A DNA stretch of 64,000 bases from Hyphomicrobium sp. (GTDB lineage: Bacteria > Pseudomonadota > Alphaproteobacteria > Rhizobiales > Hyphomicrobiaceae): NCBI GenBank assembly GCA_002928955.1, contig PERT01000011.1, forward strand, positions 1-64,000, written 5' to 3'. Positions within the stretch are counted from its first letter, which is position 1. Each line of letters starts with the position of its first letter. A model generated the notes under the pieces. It worked only from the letters and a program-made list of their open reading frames with translations, had not been told where the DNA came from and ran no database searches. This document shows, one piece after another, positions 1 to 10,156 of this stretch. Position numbers and translations under genes: made by a program.

Positions 1-14
1 GCTATATCATTGGG

Positions 15-94
15 TTAGTGGGGCGTTCATCGCGCCTTAATTGACGCCCACGATGCCCCACCCACCAGTCAATTAAGGCGCGACGCCCCACTAG
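15..94. repeat. Imperfect inverted repeat with CTAGTG-type ends
   Basis: The arms at about 15-45 and 68-94 are reverse complements apart from a four-base insertion (tcat) in the left arm and one base at the outer end. The loop is about 22 bases. The outer ends read TTAGTGGGG and CCCCACTAG. These ends resemble those of the other palindromic repeats in this window (26.2, 28.2, 39.2 and 59.8 kb), although the internal sequence differs. It may be another member of the same class of small palindromic elements. It carries no coding sequence. Confidence 0.7.
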
Positions 95-240
95 CCTGCC
101 GCGTCGTGACAGACCTTGGATTGAACCGCTTTCGACACCTTATCCGGCAGTGAAATCCCGGTTCGAATTCGATAACTCGGCTATACGAGCAGGATTCGCA
201 CGCGCCACGGCAAACCGCCGCCAACAGGAGCCTCCGAGAT

Positions 241-1176
241 ATGTCTGAGCCTCCGATTCCTGCCGCGGGGACGACCGTGACATCGACCGGCGCCGACCGG
301 CTGCGGGCGATCCTGCTGATGGTCGCGGCCCTCATGATGTTCTCGGGGCTGGATACCACGGCCAAGTATCTGGTGACGCACACGCCCATTCCCGTGACGC
401 AGCTATCGTGGCTCAGGTTTCTCGGCCAATTCGTGTTGCTGCTGACGCTGGTGCCTGCCCTCGGCCTGTTGACGACCCGCGCGCTGTTCACGACCAGGCG
501 GCTCGGCTGGCAGCTGGTCCGCTCCGTACTGATGGCGGCCACCACGGTTTTGAACTTCCTGGCCCTCCAGTATCTGCGACTGGATCAGACCATCACCATC
601 GTCTTCTTGGCGCCGCTCGTCGTCGCGCTGCTCGCGGGACCGCTGCTCGGCGAGTGGGTCGGATGGCGGCGGATGCTGGCCATTCTCGTCGGTTTCGGCG
701 GCATTCTCATCGCCGTGAGACCGGGCTTTGCTGAGGTGCACCCGGCAGTCATCTATTCCTTCGTCGGCATGCTCGCCTACGCACTATTCATGATCCTGAC
801 GCGCCGAATCGCAGCCTATGATCCGCCGCTGGTGACGTTGTTCTACTCGATGTTCGTCGGCACCATATTCGGAGCGCCGATCGCACTGTCGGATTGGGTC
901 TGGCCACCCGATTGGGTCACCTGGCTCATGCTTTTGTCACTTGGGGTTCTCGGCGGCACCGGCCACTATCTGTTCATCCTGGCCTACCGACTCGCGCCAG
1001 CGTCGACCATCGCTCCGTTCCTTTATCTGCAGCTCCTATCCATGGTCGGTTTCGGCTGGTTCGTATTTGGAGACGTGCCAGATGGTTGGACGCTGGCAGG
1101 CGCCGCCGTCGTTACCGCGTCTGGCATCTATCTCGTGCACCGCGAGCACGTCCTACACCGGCAGCGCAGCCCGTGA
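241..1176 (+). CDS. DMT-superfamily (EamA) transporter
   Basis: This encodes a 311-residue, very hydrophobic protein with about ten membrane segments in two repeated halves, as in the EamA/RhaT drug/metabolite transporters of the inner membrane. The second half contains the typical stretch with YRLAPAS leading into the last helices (around residues 255-270), where family members have a conserved exit-helix pattern. The ATG at 241 is preceded by AGGAG about 10 bases upstream. The family exports amino acids, riboflavin, nucleosides and other small molecules, and the sequence alone does not give the substrate. It stands alone on the plus strand, about 80 bases ahead of a small hypothetical gene. 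Confidence 0.88.
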   Translation: MSEPPIPAAGTTVTSTGADRLRAILLMVAALMMFSGLDTTAKYLVTHTPIPVTQLSWLRFLGQFVLLLTLVPALGLLTTRALFTTRRLGWQLVRSVLMAATTVLNFLALQYLRLDQTITIVFLAPLVVALLAGPLLGEWVGWRRMLAILVGFGGILIAVRPGFAEVHPAVIYSFVGMLAYALFMILTRRIAAYDPPLVTLFYSMFVGTIFGAPIALSDWVWPPDWVTWLMLLSLGVLGGTGHYLFILAYRLAPASTIAPFLYLQLLSMVGFGWFVFGDVPDGWTLAGAAVVTASGIYLVHREHVLHRQRSP

Positions 1177-1255
1177 CATGCAACGGCGCGAGCTGCGTGA
1201 CGGGGCAGGAGGTCACGTCGTTGGAGCGCCGGCCGGACTCAGGGAGTGAATTCGC

Positions 1256-1510
1256 GTGGTTCAGAAAATCATCCGGCCGGTGTTCAGCGCCACCGACCTG
1301 AAGTGCGACGGCAGCGCGTTCGATCACCTGTTCAAGGATGGCGTGAGCGAGGATCAGTTCGTCGCGGTGCGTGAGGCGCGCGGCCGGAAGCTGGCCGCAC
1401 CGCAGCTACTGTTGCCGTCGATCCAGGTCAACATTCGCGCGGGCAAGCTGCCACCGGCAAACCGCAACGGCGTGCACTATTTGAAGATCCCGGTGCGCCT
1501 ATCGGCGTAA
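1256..1510 (+). CDS. Hypothetical small protein
   Basis: This reading frame of 84 residues starts at a GTG, with AGGGAG about 10 bases upstream. No domain is recognised. The protein is mixed in charge, has no signal peptide or membrane segment, and ends in a short hydrophobic stretch with a KIPVRL sequence. It follows the EamA transporter on the same strand by about 80 bases and could be cotranscribed with it. The frame has normal codon choice for this GC-rich genome, but I cannot exclude that it is non-coding. About 230 bases without clear features follow before the next gene. Confidence 0.45.
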   Translation: MVQKIIRPVFSATDLKCDGSAFDHLFKDGVSEDQFVAVREARGRKLAAPQLLLPSIQVNIRAGKLPPANRNGVHYLKIPVRLSA

Positions 1511-1742
1511 ACCCGACTTTCATGAGTGAGGCATCAGCGCACGGCGAGGATGGGTGACGCGGTGGCGCGCGAGCTTTTTACGCTAACCTTAAGCTGCGGG
1601 CCACCGCGTCTGAGCACCGAGAGACGCAAAAACCTGAGATCGCGGCGCGGACATCAATCTAGCCCCGAATGTGTTGCTAGATTGCAAACGCGCGTATCGT
1701 TTTTTATTCGCGAGCGGACGATTTCCGCCGGTTCTGAATGCT

Positions 1743-2627
1743 TCATCGCCTGGAGCCGGGTTTTCGCTGTTCCAGCAGCCGCCGGACGATGGGAACAGTG
1801 AGCCCATGGGGCAGCACGCGGACCGCAGCGGCGACCAGCGGCACGACCAACCCCGGCCGTACCACCGTGCGGCCGAGCATGAACCCCGAGTACGCGGCGC
1901 GCGCCACCCGCTCGGGCGACATCACCGGGATCAGCTTCAGATAGAGTGCATGGTTCGCGTCGATCGCGGCATGAAACCCGGTTTCGACCGGGCCGGGGGC
2001 GACCACCGAAATGCGGACCCCGGTCCCCGTGCATTCTTCAGCAATGGCTTCGGTGAGCGAAGTCACGTAGGCCTTGCTCGCGTAGTAGGCCGCCTGTTGC
2101 GGTCCCGGCACGTAGCCGCCCAGTGACGCGATGTTGATGATGCCACCCCGTCCGCGCGCTTTCATCGCTGGAAGAGCGTGCCGCGTCAGCCGGGTGAGCG
2201 CGCCGATATTGATGGCGATCAGTTGATCGATCGCCGCAGGTGCGTGGCTATCGAATGCACCGCCAAGTCCGATTGCCGCGTTGTTGACCAGCACGTCGAG
2301 ATAGCTGCCTTGCGACTGAAGGAAGCTCTCGATGGCGTCGGCAGCATCGTCCCGTGTGATGTCCAGGGCCAGCGTGAGGACCCGGGCGCCCGCGATATCG
2401 CGCATCGCGAGCGCCTCGGCATCAAGCACGTCCTGCGAACGCGCGATCATCACGACGTCTTGCCCAGCTGCCGCAAATTGCCTGGTCAGCGCGAGGCCAA
2501 TGCCGCGCGATCCCCCCGTGATCACGGTCGCCGGTCGCCGCCCAGCCACCGCAGCGAGAGCCTGTGGAACCGGGTTGGAACGGCGCGCTATCCAGTGGCC
2601 GACAAGTTTTGCAAGAACCTCTGTCAT
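1743..2627 (-). CDS. SDR-family oxidoreductase
   Basis: This 294-residue protein is a classical short-chain dehydrogenase/reductase, a cytoplasmic NAD(P)(H)-dependent enzyme family. Visible motifs are the Rossmann-fold TGGSRGIG near residue 37, the NNAAIG structural motif, and the catalytic Ser with the YxxxK pair in YYASKAY. A PGPVET sequence follows, as in SDRs that act on lipids or short ketones. The C-terminus carries a hydrophobic, Arg-rich extension like that of DltE/YqjQ-type SDRs. I chose the ATG at 2627 because GGAGG lies just upstream; the frame is open 32 codons further. The substrate cannot be inferred. It lies 10 bases downstream of the KTSC gene and may share its transcript. Confidence 0.85.
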   Translation of the reverse strand: MTEVLAKLVGHWIARRSNPVPQALAAVAGRRPATVITGGSRGIGLALTRQFAAAGQDVVMIARSQDVLDAEALAMRDIAGARVLTLALDITRDDAADAIESFLQSQGSYLDVLVNNAAIGLGGAFDSHAPAAIDQLIAINIGALTRLTRHALPAMKARGRGGIINIASLGGYVPGPQQAAYYASKAYVTSLTEAIAEECTGTGVRISVVAPGPVETGFHAAIDANHALYLKLIPVMSPERVARAAYSGFMLGRTVVRPGLVVPLVAAAVRVLPHGLTVPIVRRLLEQRKPGSRR

Positions 2628-2637
2628 CGGGGCCTCC

Positions 2638-2835
2638 TCACGCCCGACGATAGCTGCCTCGTATCCGCTCCGCATAGAACGAACCCCGGTGACCGGCGGC
2701 GATGAGGGCCGCGTAGATACCACTCGGCACGCCGAGATGAATAAAGGTCTGCCCCCCGGTGAACGTCACCGTCAGCTGCTGCCTTGCTTCATCATAGGAA
2801 ATGTCGTCGATCGACGTCGAAGGCTCTTCGGCCAT
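2638..2835 (-). CDS. KTSC-domain protein
   Basis: This 65-residue protein matches the KTSC domain, named after a C-terminal domain attached to some lysyl-tRNA synthetases. The visible pattern is a YDE start, a beta-rich FTGG segment, a VPSGIYAAL helix and a closing GSFYAERIRG segment. Standalone copies are common in Proteobacteria and have no established function. The ATG at 2835 has GGGAG upstream and gives a compact one-domain protein. The open frame extends 26 codons further, but the extension is Arg-rich and lacks family similarity. It is followed 10 bases later by the SDR gene. Confidence 0.75.
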   Translation of the reverse strand: MAEEPSTSIDDISYDEARQQLTVTFTGGQTFIHLGVPSGIYAALIAAGHRGSFYAERIRGSYRRA

Positions 2836-2934
2836 GGAGCTCTCCCAGAATTGTTGCTCTGAGAATGTATCACGCCGGGCGGCTCGATCCCTAAACAGAC
2901 CAGACCATGCCACATGGAGACCGCGCGACCGTCT

Positions 2935-3288
2935 CTAGACGGCGACTTGACTGCTGCGAGGTGCGCGACCCGCCTTTGCGGCCTTGCTCCAGCGCACGGG
3001 TGTCACGCGGACCGGCACCGGAGCCGGTTGCTCGGCATGCCAGATGTCGAACATTGCTTGCAGACCGAGCCAGTAGCGCGCGCCATGGCCAAGCGCGGCC
3101 CCAAGCCGCATCGCCAGATCGAGGCTCACGGCGCGCTTTTCGCTCAAAAGCTCGTCGACGACCATGGTCGGCAGATCAAGATGGCGAGCGAGGTCCTTGG
3201 ACGCGAGGCCAGTGCGCGGCAGAATGTCCTCGCGCAGGATCTCTCCCGGATGAGGAGGTGGCTCGGCGTCGATCATGGTCTTGAGCAC
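2935..3288 (-). CDS. HigA-type XRE antitoxin-like regulator, orphan
   Basis: This 117-residue protein carries the opening PPHPGEILRE characteristic of HigA-family addiction-module antitoxins. A helix-turn-helix of the XRE type follows (about residues 25-75, with LASKDLARHL and AMRLGAALG). HigA proteins bind their own promoter and normally neutralise the RNase toxin HigB encoded just upstream. No HigB-like frame is present on either strand in the 270 bases upstream or in the next gene downstream, so this appears to be an orphan. The C-terminal 40 residues are longer than usual and rich in Pro, Lys and Arg. The true start may be the internal ATG four codons in. Confidence 0.8.
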   Translation of the reverse strand: MLKTMIDAEPPPHPGEILREDILPRTGLASKDLARHLDLPTMVVDELLSEKRAVSLDLAMRLGAALGHGARYWLGLQAMFDIWHAEQPAPVPVRVTPVRWSKAAKAGRAPRSSQVAV

Positions 3289-3562
3289 GTTGCGGCTGCT
3301 TTCAGTGGAGTTTGAGTGCGATCCGCGATAGGCAGCCGCGAGCCGGCAGGCCGTATCGATCTACGCGAGATTGGTGCTTTGTTGGGCGGATTTGCGGCTG
3401 ACGGTTCGTTCATATTCGAGTAATTCCGGGCCTCGGACGCACTTGCAGTGTTGGTGAAGGGGTTGCTTTATTGACAACCCGCGTCCCAGCGCGAAAACAT
3501 TGCCTGCGCCGTGTTTCGAATTAGATTGTCGCATTGCCACCTGAGAGGCTTTCTGGACCGAC

Positions 3563-4387
3563 ATGTCGAACCTGGAACTAAAACGCACGCCCGCGCGGGA
3601 AGGCAGCATCAAGCAACACGGTATCGAAGCCTTTGCCGGTATGCGCGCCGCTGGGAGGCTGGCGTCCGAGGCGCTCGACATGCTGACGCCATATGTGGTG
3701 CCGGGCGTCACGACCGAAGAGCTCGATGACCGCGTGCTCGCCTTCGCGCTCGATCACAAGGCGATCCCCGCTCCGCTCAACTATCGCGGGTTCCCGAAAT
3801 CGATCTGCACCTCGGTCAATCACGTGGTGTGTCACGGCATCCCTGGACCGAAGCCGTTGCGCGAGGGAGATATCGTCAATATCGACGTGACACTGATCGT
3901 CGACGGCTGGCACGGCGATACCAGCCGCATGTACGCCGTCGGCGCCATTTCCCGCCGCGCTGAACGGCTGATCGAGGTCACCTACGAGGCCCTCAATCGC
4001 GGCGTTGCCGCCGTCAAGCCGGGCGCCACGACGGGCGACATAGGAGCCGCCATTCAGACCTACGCCGAAGCAGAACGCTGCAGCGTGGTACGCGATTTCT
4101 GTGGCCACGGCCTCGGCCGCGTGTTCCACGATCGACCCAATATCCTGCACTACGGCGAGCCGGGCGAAGGCGAGGTGCTGAAGGCCGGAATGCTGTTCAC
4201 CATTGAGCCTATGATCAACCTCGGCAAAGCGAGCGTCAAAGTTCTCGCTGACGGCTGGACCGCCGTGACCCGCGACCGTGAACTCAGCGCCCAGTTCGAG
4301 CACACCGTCGGCGTGACGTCGACCGGGTGCGAGATTTTCACTCTGTCTCCCCTGGGGCTCGATGGCCCGAAGCCGACCGGCACCTGA
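3563..4387 (+). CDS. map: Methionine aminopeptidase, type I
   Basis: This 274-residue cytoplasmic metalloenzyme removes the initiator methionine from new proteins. The metal-ligand set of type I MetAPs is visible: two Asp residues in [18 protein letters not shown], the His in GHGLGR, the Glu in TIEPM and the last Glu in FEHTVGV. The length is typical for alphaproteobacteria. An ATG start at 3563 gives the usual short basic N-terminus. The next gene, radC, begins 32 bases after the stop, and the map-radC order is common in Hyphomicrobiales. The annotation is secure. Confidence 0.97.
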   Translation: MSNLELKRTPAREGSIKQHGIEAFAGMRAAGRLASEALDMLTPYVVPGVTTEELDDRVLAFALDHKAIPAPLNYRGFPKSICTSVNHVVCHGIPGPKPLREGDIVNIDVTLIVDGWHGDTSRMYAVGAISRRAERLIEVTYEALNRGVAAVKPGATTGDIGAAIQTYAEAERCSVVRDFCGHGLGRVFHDRPNILHYGEPGEGEVLKAGMLFTIEPMINLGKASVKVLADGWTAVTRDRELSAQFEHTVGVTSTGCEIFTLSPLGLDGPKPTGT

Positions 4388-4419
4388 TCCCGCCGCATCG
4401 TAATAGCACTGAGGATGTG

Positions 4420-5226
4420 ATGCCAAACGGCGGCCCGGCTGATAGCGGCAGAGGCAAGGGCGGTAAGCCCCTGCCCAGCCAGGGTGGCTTGTTCGAGGTG
4501 CCTGCTCAAGTATCGGGGGTCGCGCCGACGCCCAGAACCTCGCCGAAGACCGAGCCCGATCATCGCCTGGGGCATCGTCAACGGCTCAGGGAGCGCTTCA
4601 ATCTCGGCGGGCCCGACTCGCTGCCAGATTACGAGCTTCTCGAAATGGTGCTGTTTCGGGTCTTTCCACGCGGCGACACAAAAGCGATTGCCAAGCGGCT
4701 TATTGCCGAGTTCGGCTCGTTCGCCGAGGTGTTGCAGGCGTCTGAAACCCGGCTGCGCGAGGTAGCCGGCGTTGGCGACCGCGCCATCGACGAGATGAAA
4801 CTGATCCGGGCGGCCGCCCTCAGGCTGGCCAAGGGCCGCGTGATGCAACGGCCCGCCTTCGCATCATGGAACGAGCTGATCGATTATCTGCGCGCGGCGC
4901 AGGCGTTCGAAGAGCGCGAGCAATTCCGAATCCTGTTCCTCGACAAGAAGAACAACCTGATAGCCGACGAGGTGCAAGGACACGGCACCGTGGACCACAC
5001 ACCTGTCTACGTGCGCGAGGTCGTCAAACGTTCACTCGAGTTGTCGGCTACCGCCATTATCCTGGTTCACAACCACCCGTCGGGCGACCCCACGCCCTCG
5101 CGCGCCGACGTCGACATGACCAAGCAGATCATCGAAGCCGCGAGGCCATTGGGCGTCACCGTCCACGATCACGTCATTGTCAGTCGCGGCGGCCACGCGA
5201 GCTTCAAACAATTGCGCTTGATTTGA
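4420..5226 (+). CDS. radC: RadC-family JAB-domain protein
   Basis: This 268-residue protein has the RadC layout: an N-terminal helix-hairpin-helix part (LRERF, then [12 protein letters not shown]) and a C-terminal JAB/MPN metalloprotease-like domain. The metal motif [14 protein letters not shown] begins at about residue 217. RadC was named for a proposed role in DNA repair, but its function is unsettled. The start at ATG 4420 is preceded by GAGGA; an in-frame extension upstream would overlap map. It follows map on the same strand and is probably cotranscribed with it. Confidence 0.92.
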   Translation: MPNGGPADSGRGKGGKPLPSQGGLFEVPAQVSGVAPTPRTSPKTEPDHRLGHRQRLRERFNLGGPDSLPDYELLEMVLFRVFPRGDTKAIAKRLIAEFGSFAEVLQASETRLREVAGVGDRAIDEMKLIRAAALRLAKGRVMQRPAFASWNELIDYLRAAQAFEEREQFRILFLDKKNNLIADEVQGHGTVDHTPVYVREVVKRSLELSATAIILVHNHPSGDPTPSRADVDMTKQIIEAARPLGVTVHDHVIVSRGGHASFKQLRLI

Positions 5227-5250
5227 GGGCTTGCCCGGCAAGCCTAGCCG

Positions 5251-6099
5251 TCACCGACCGACGCTGAAGCGGTAGGTGAGCCCAAGCGTGCCCTGCCACT
5301 GGCTTTCGCTCTCGACGATGGGGCTGTCGGCTGCGTCGCCGAGCAAGTGCGTGTATTTGCCGCCAAGTTTCAGTGTCCAGCGTTCGGCGATTGGCACGTC
5401 AGTCGAGACGCCGAAGAACACGTCCTTCACGCCAGCCTCGGCATCAAAACGGGCAAGTCCCGCCGCCGAAGCCGCACTCTGCGCTGCTGTTATCCCGAAA
5501 AACGACTGCATATAGTCGTCGTCCGCCCACGTCGCGCCGCCGATGGCGGTCACCAGCAGCCACGGCATCACCGGCACCTTGGCTTCCACGCCGAGCCGCG
5601 CAACGCCGCCGGTTTCATCCCCGGTCACCTGATGGTGATAGGACACGAACGGTTTGATGGAGCCGAAGTTGTAGGCCGCGTATCCGCCGACAACAAGTCC
5701 GCCGTCAACATCGCCTAGGCCGCGCAAGCGGTCTGCGTCGTCCTGGTCGCGTTCGAATCGGTAGCCCACCAGCGGGCCGGTCTCGAAACCCCAATTGTCG
5801 ATCAGCTTGAAGCGCAGGTCGTCGACACCCTTGAACTGCACGAAGCCGTTGCCGGTGCCGCCAGCAGGCCCCACGATCGGCGCACCGACGACTTCGTATT
5901 CGTTCGAGCCTTCGTACTTGGGCTTGACGATTGCAACGCCGCCCGCCTGCAACTCGACATCACTGCCGCCTCCGCCGAACAGTCCACCGGAGAGTGCCGG
6001 CGTGACGCCCGCAATCGTGACAGTCAAAATAGCCGCCAGTGCCCACGGCTCCATCGGTGACAAGCAGACGTGACATCTGGTGCGATGCGGAAATCTCAT
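5251..6099 (-). CDS. MipA/OmpV-family outer-membrane protein
   Basis: This 282-residue protein has an N-terminal export signal followed by a Gly-rich mature start. The beta-strand-rich body resembles the MipA/OmpV family: KYEGSNEY near the start, repeated YxFGxxKP-type strands, and a C-terminal LTYRFSVGR ending in a hydrophobic strand as in outer-membrane barrels. Family members include the scaffold MipA and the Vibrio OmpV, and most are uncharacterised. The ATG at 6099 is chosen because GGAGGG lies 6 bases upstream; two earlier in-frame ATGs lack a good site. Two palindromes lie just upstream and may be operators. Confidence 0.85.
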   Translation of the reverse strand: MRFPHRTRCHVCLSPMEPWALAAILTVTIAGVTPALSGGLFGGGGSDVELQAGGVAIVKPKYEGSNEYEVVGAPIVGPAGGTGNGFVQFKGVDDLRFKLIDNWGFETGPLVGYRFERDQDDADRLRGLGDVDGGLVVGGYAAYNFGSIKPFVSYHHQVTGDETGGVARLGVEAKVPVMPWLLVTAIGGATWADDDYMQSFFGITAAQSAASAAGLARFDAEAGVKDVFFGVSTDVPIAERWTLKLGGKYTHLLGDAADSPIVESESQWQGTLGLTYRFSVGR

Positions 6100-6107
6100 T
6101 AAACCCT

Positions 6108-6137
6108 CCATATGATATGGCATCGAACCATATGGTT
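6108..6137 (-). promoter_or_regulatory. Paired palindromes upstream of the MipA/OmpV gene
   Basis: Two short perfect palindromes lie immediately upstream of the coding start: CCATATGATATGG at 6108-6120 (odd-centred) and AACCATATGGTT at 6126-6137. Their centres are about 17-18 bases apart. Both carry the half-site CCATAT/ATATGG. The sequence around them is AT-rich compared with the neighbouring genes, as expected for a promoter. The regulator is unknown. Confidence 0.5.
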
Positions 6138-7513
<1,376 letters not shown>

Positions 7514-7674
7514 GCCAGGCCCGAGTAGCCCGGCCAAAGTTTCGATTCCATTTGTCGCCGCGCCCCGCCTTGCAAAAAGCGCATAGCTCTCTATGTTTGC
7601 AGTGCAGCATTCAACCGCTGCAGAGCACGTGAGCGGGCCCTGGCAACCAGGGCGGACGAAGGGCGCGGTGACCG

Positions 7675-8565
7675 ATGGACTGGGACAAGCTCAAGATCTT
7701 CCACGCCGCCGCCGAGGCGGGCAGCTTCACCCACGCCGGCGAAGCCCTCCACATGAGTCAGTCAGCGATCTCCCGCCAGGTCTCAGCGCTCGAGCGCGAT
7801 CTCGGCGTATCGCTGTTCCACCGCCACGCCCGCGGCCTCGTGCTGACCGAGCAGGGTGAGCTGCTGCACCGCACCGCCGCCGAGGTGATGAACAAGCTGC
7901 AGACGGCCGAAACCCTCCTCAGCGACACCACCACCAAGCCCTCCGGCGATCTGCGCATCACCGCACCGATCGGGCTTGGCACCATCTGGCTGACCCAACG
8001 GCTGCGCGAGTTCATGGACCTTTATCCCGAAATCAAGGTCGAACTCATTCTCAACGACGAGCAGATCGACATTTCCATGCGCGCCGCCGACGTCGCTATC
8101 TGGACGCGCGAACCGGAACAAGTCGACCTCATTCGCCGCCAGCTCTTTCTGATGAAAGTCCACGCTGTGGCGTCCCCGCAGTACGTCCGCCGATTCGGTG
8201 CGCCGCAGAACCTCACTGATTTGGACAAGCACCGCATCGTTTCCTACAGCGGCCACCCCGCCGCCCATCTCACCGCCATCACCTGGATCGAGACGGTCGG
8301 CCGCGATGGCAAGGACGCGCGTGTGCCGGCCTTCAAGGTCAACAGCGTGGTGGGCATGATGCACGCCATTCGCGCCGGCATCGGCGTTGGCATGATCCCC
8401 GATTACATGATGGAGGAGGACACCGACCTCGTCACCGTCTTGACCGAGATCGACCCGCCGACGATGCCCATCCTGTTCGTCTACCCCGAGGAGCTGAAAA
8501 CCTCGAAAAAGGTGCAGGTGCTGCGCGATTTCCTCGTCTCCAAAGCCCGGCAGTGGAAGTATTAG
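7675..8565 (+). CDS. LysR-family transcriptional regulator
   Basis: This 296-residue protein has the N-terminal winged helix of LysR regulators (residues 1-62, with FTHAGEALHMSQSAISRQVSALE). A periplasmic-binding-like effector domain fills the rest, with the usual opening GDLRITAPIGLG near residue 97. LysR proteins normally act as tetramers that bind a small co-inducer. It lies downstream of trxB on the same strand; whether it controls trxB or a distant target cannot be told. The ATG start gives an N-terminus aligned with the family. Confidence 0.93.
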   Translation: MDWDKLKIFHAAAEAGSFTHAGEALHMSQSAISRQVSALERDLGVSLFHRHARGLVLTEQGELLHRTAAEVMNKLQTAETLLSDTTTKPSGDLRITAPIGLGTIWLTQRLREFMDLYPEIKVELILNDEQIDISMRAADVAIWTREPEQVDLIRRQLFLMKVHAVASPQYVRRFGAPQNLTDLDKHRIVSYSGHPAAHLTAITWIETVGRDGKDARVPAFKVNSVVGMMHAIRAGIGVGMIPDYMMEEDTDLVTVLTEIDPPTMPILFVYPEELKTSKKVQVLRDFLVSKARQWKY

Positions 8566-8615
8566 CGCGGAGTCGCGTGACCGCTTGCGGGGGTAGCCAC
8601 GTGCGCCGATTGGCC

Positions 8616-8888
8616 TTAGGCCCGCTCGCGATACCATCCGACAAGTTTCAACAACAGCACAAGAAGCGGGATGCCGATCGCGGTGGTGAACATGCCGATG
8701 AGCAAGATCCATCCGCGCTCGTTCTCGCGCATCGACCAAGCCATCAGTCCCAGGATAACAATCCAGATCCCATAAGCCTTGAGTATCTCAATCAGTGAGC
8801 CGCGGACGATGCCGAATGCAATGATCACTGGCAGTAAAACATAGAGTCCAAGCATGATTAAAAGCATGTCGGCGGGCGGTTGGTTCAT
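8616..8888 (-). CDS. Small membrane protein, hypothetical
   Basis: This 90-residue protein has three hydrophobic segments: about residues 6-26, 33-50 and 57-80, the second and third separated by a short polar loop with RENERG. It is probably an integral inner-membrane protein with an Arg-rich cytoplasmic tail (WYRERA). No named family is recognised. The ATG at 8888 follows GAGGGA by a suitable distance; the frame is open upstream but highly Arg-rich there. It is convergent with the LysR gene. Confidence 0.65.
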   Translation of the reverse strand: MNQPPADMLLIMLGLYVLLPVIIAFGIVRGSLIEILKAYGIWIVILGLMAWSMRENERGWILLIGMFTTAIGIPLLVLLLKLVGWYRERA

Positions 8889-9187
8889 GTTTCTTCCCTC
8901 GAAACGACGCCGAAAAGAACGAGAAACGGCGAGTGTAGGCTCGTGTCCCGGCCGCGAAGTCCGTCTCCGAACGCGCCGCAAGAATGAAACGGACCTCGCG
9001 ATCATCGCACGAGTATCATTTAAGGTTCGTTGAACCGGGACCGATTGGGCAGTGCAACACGTTCACTGAAGGCCCTTTGAACTGCTCGGCAACAGCAGTT
9101 GAGCCACGGCCGGAGGGGGGCACCGGCCGTGGCGCGAGCGCGGGTCGCGGGATTGACGGGGGGCAATCCGGTCGGCGCTCGAAGGGA

Positions 9188-9532
9188 TCAGTTCAACTTG
9201 AAGCGGGTGGCGCGTGCGGCCGGGCTTCCACCGCTGGATGTCAAGTTGTCGGACGCCGACTTGTGGCCGCCGCCGCCCCCATGCGCATGACCCTGGCAGG
9301 CATCCAGGCCGCTGTTCACGCACGCGATACGGGCTTGATAGTTATTCGGATGGGCCGCATTGCAGCTTGCAACGACATTGTTGGCGCACTGGCCCTGAGA
9401 GTGTGCCTTGGCGGGCGCTGTCGCCTGGATGACCGCGAGGCCGAGCACCAGTAATGATGCCGACGCGACGACGAACTGACCGATGAACAGCGGGGCCGAC
9501 TTCAAGGTTGTTTTTGGTTTGAACGCAGACAT
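9188..9532 (-). CDS. Secreted small Cys-containing protein, hypothetical
   Basis: This 114-residue protein has a hydrophobic N-terminal segment (about residues 15-40) that ends in an AKA-type signal-peptidase site. The mature part has four Cys residues spaced as in small disulphide-bonded proteins: CANN, SCNA, ACVN and ACQG. A Gly/His-rich tract (HAHGGGGGH) follows and could bind metal. No named family is recognised. The ATG at 9532 follows AAAGGA. The 300 bases downstream, up to the membrane-protein gene, show no other gene. Confidence 0.65.
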   Translation of the reverse strand: MSAFKPKTTLKSAPLFIGQFVVASASLLVLGLAVIQATAPAKAHSQGQCANNVVASCNAAHPNNYQARIACVNSGLDACQGHAHGGGGGHKSASDNLTSSGGSPAARATRFKLN

Positions 9533-9669
9533 GAGTTTGATCCTTTCCGAAGCATGTTTGGCGCAATCGCCTTGACACGGGGTTGGTCGTGGCGGCCCGG
9601 CGGAAGGTTCAAACGTCAACCAAGAAAATTTCTCTCCTCACTTCCCAATGCCAACGGCGCTCTGCGCCG

Positions 9670-9698
9670 CTGACCAAAGCTGACTGCGTCTTGGTCAG
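9670..9698. repeat. 29-bp interrupted palindrome
   Basis: CTGACCAA at 9670-9677 is the exact reverse complement of TTGGTCAG at 9691-9698, with 13 bases between. It lies about 140 bases upstream of the secreted Cys-rich protein gene. It has no T-run on either side, so it is not an obvious terminator. A dimeric regulator site or an RNA hairpin are both possible. Confidence 0.55.
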
Positions 9699-9914
9699 TA
9701 CGCCCGGCTATTCAAGGTATCGTCGCGGTGCTTGCGTACCCTTGCCTGCGCCGGGGCGGTTGCGCCTCTCCCGGCCGCGGCGGCCAAGCTCGCGGAACGA
9801 GGCTATCCGCCGTCGGTCGGCATGAGCAAGGCTGTCTCAGGGTCGTTCGTGAAGGGCCACGCCAGGTTGGCCACGACGAGCAGCCGGCAGCCGAGTTCTC
9901 CGTCAATGGCCAAA

Positions 9915-9965
9915 AGTTCTGGTTCCAACAGTTCTGGTTCCAACAGTTCAGGCTCCAACAGTTCT
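9915..9965. repeat. 15-bp tandem repeat, three copies plus a partial
   Basis: The unit AGTTCTGGTTCCAAC occurs at 9915-9929 and 9930-9944, with two changes at 9945-9959, and a partial fourth copy begins at 9960. The unit is a multiple of three, so every frame stays open across it. It would encode SSGSN on the plus strand or an Asn/Trp/Gln pentapeptide on the minus strand. No convincing gene contains it. Confidence 0.8.
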
Positions 9966-10156
9966 GGGGGCTACACTTGATTACCGTTGTGCAAACCAGC
10001 GCGCGCGGATTGGCTCTGGCCGGACGGCACCGAACAGGACCTTGTGTCACGCGAGAGCGTGGCCGGTTGATATTGCATCGCCGCGAAGCGCGCGCTATTC
10101 ACTCGATATAAGTTAAGATGGCCGATGATCCGCCCGAACCAAACCGAGGGAAGTTC

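Larger units (their letters stand above)
9533..10156. other. Intergenic region with a long palindrome and a 15-bp tandem repeat
   Basis: About 620 bases separate a minus-strand secreted protein from a plus-strand EF-hand protein. Several frames are open here but none has family similarity, so I call no gene. The region holds the palindrome at 9670-9698 and the tandem repeat at 9915-9965 described separately. The last 100 bases are less GC-rich and probably hold the promoter of the EF-hand gene. Confidence 0.55.

Noticed and set aside
120-200. A GGTTCGAATTC sequence resembling a tRNA T loop
   Set aside because: The flanking bases do not pair into a T stem and no acceptor or anticodon arm is visible.
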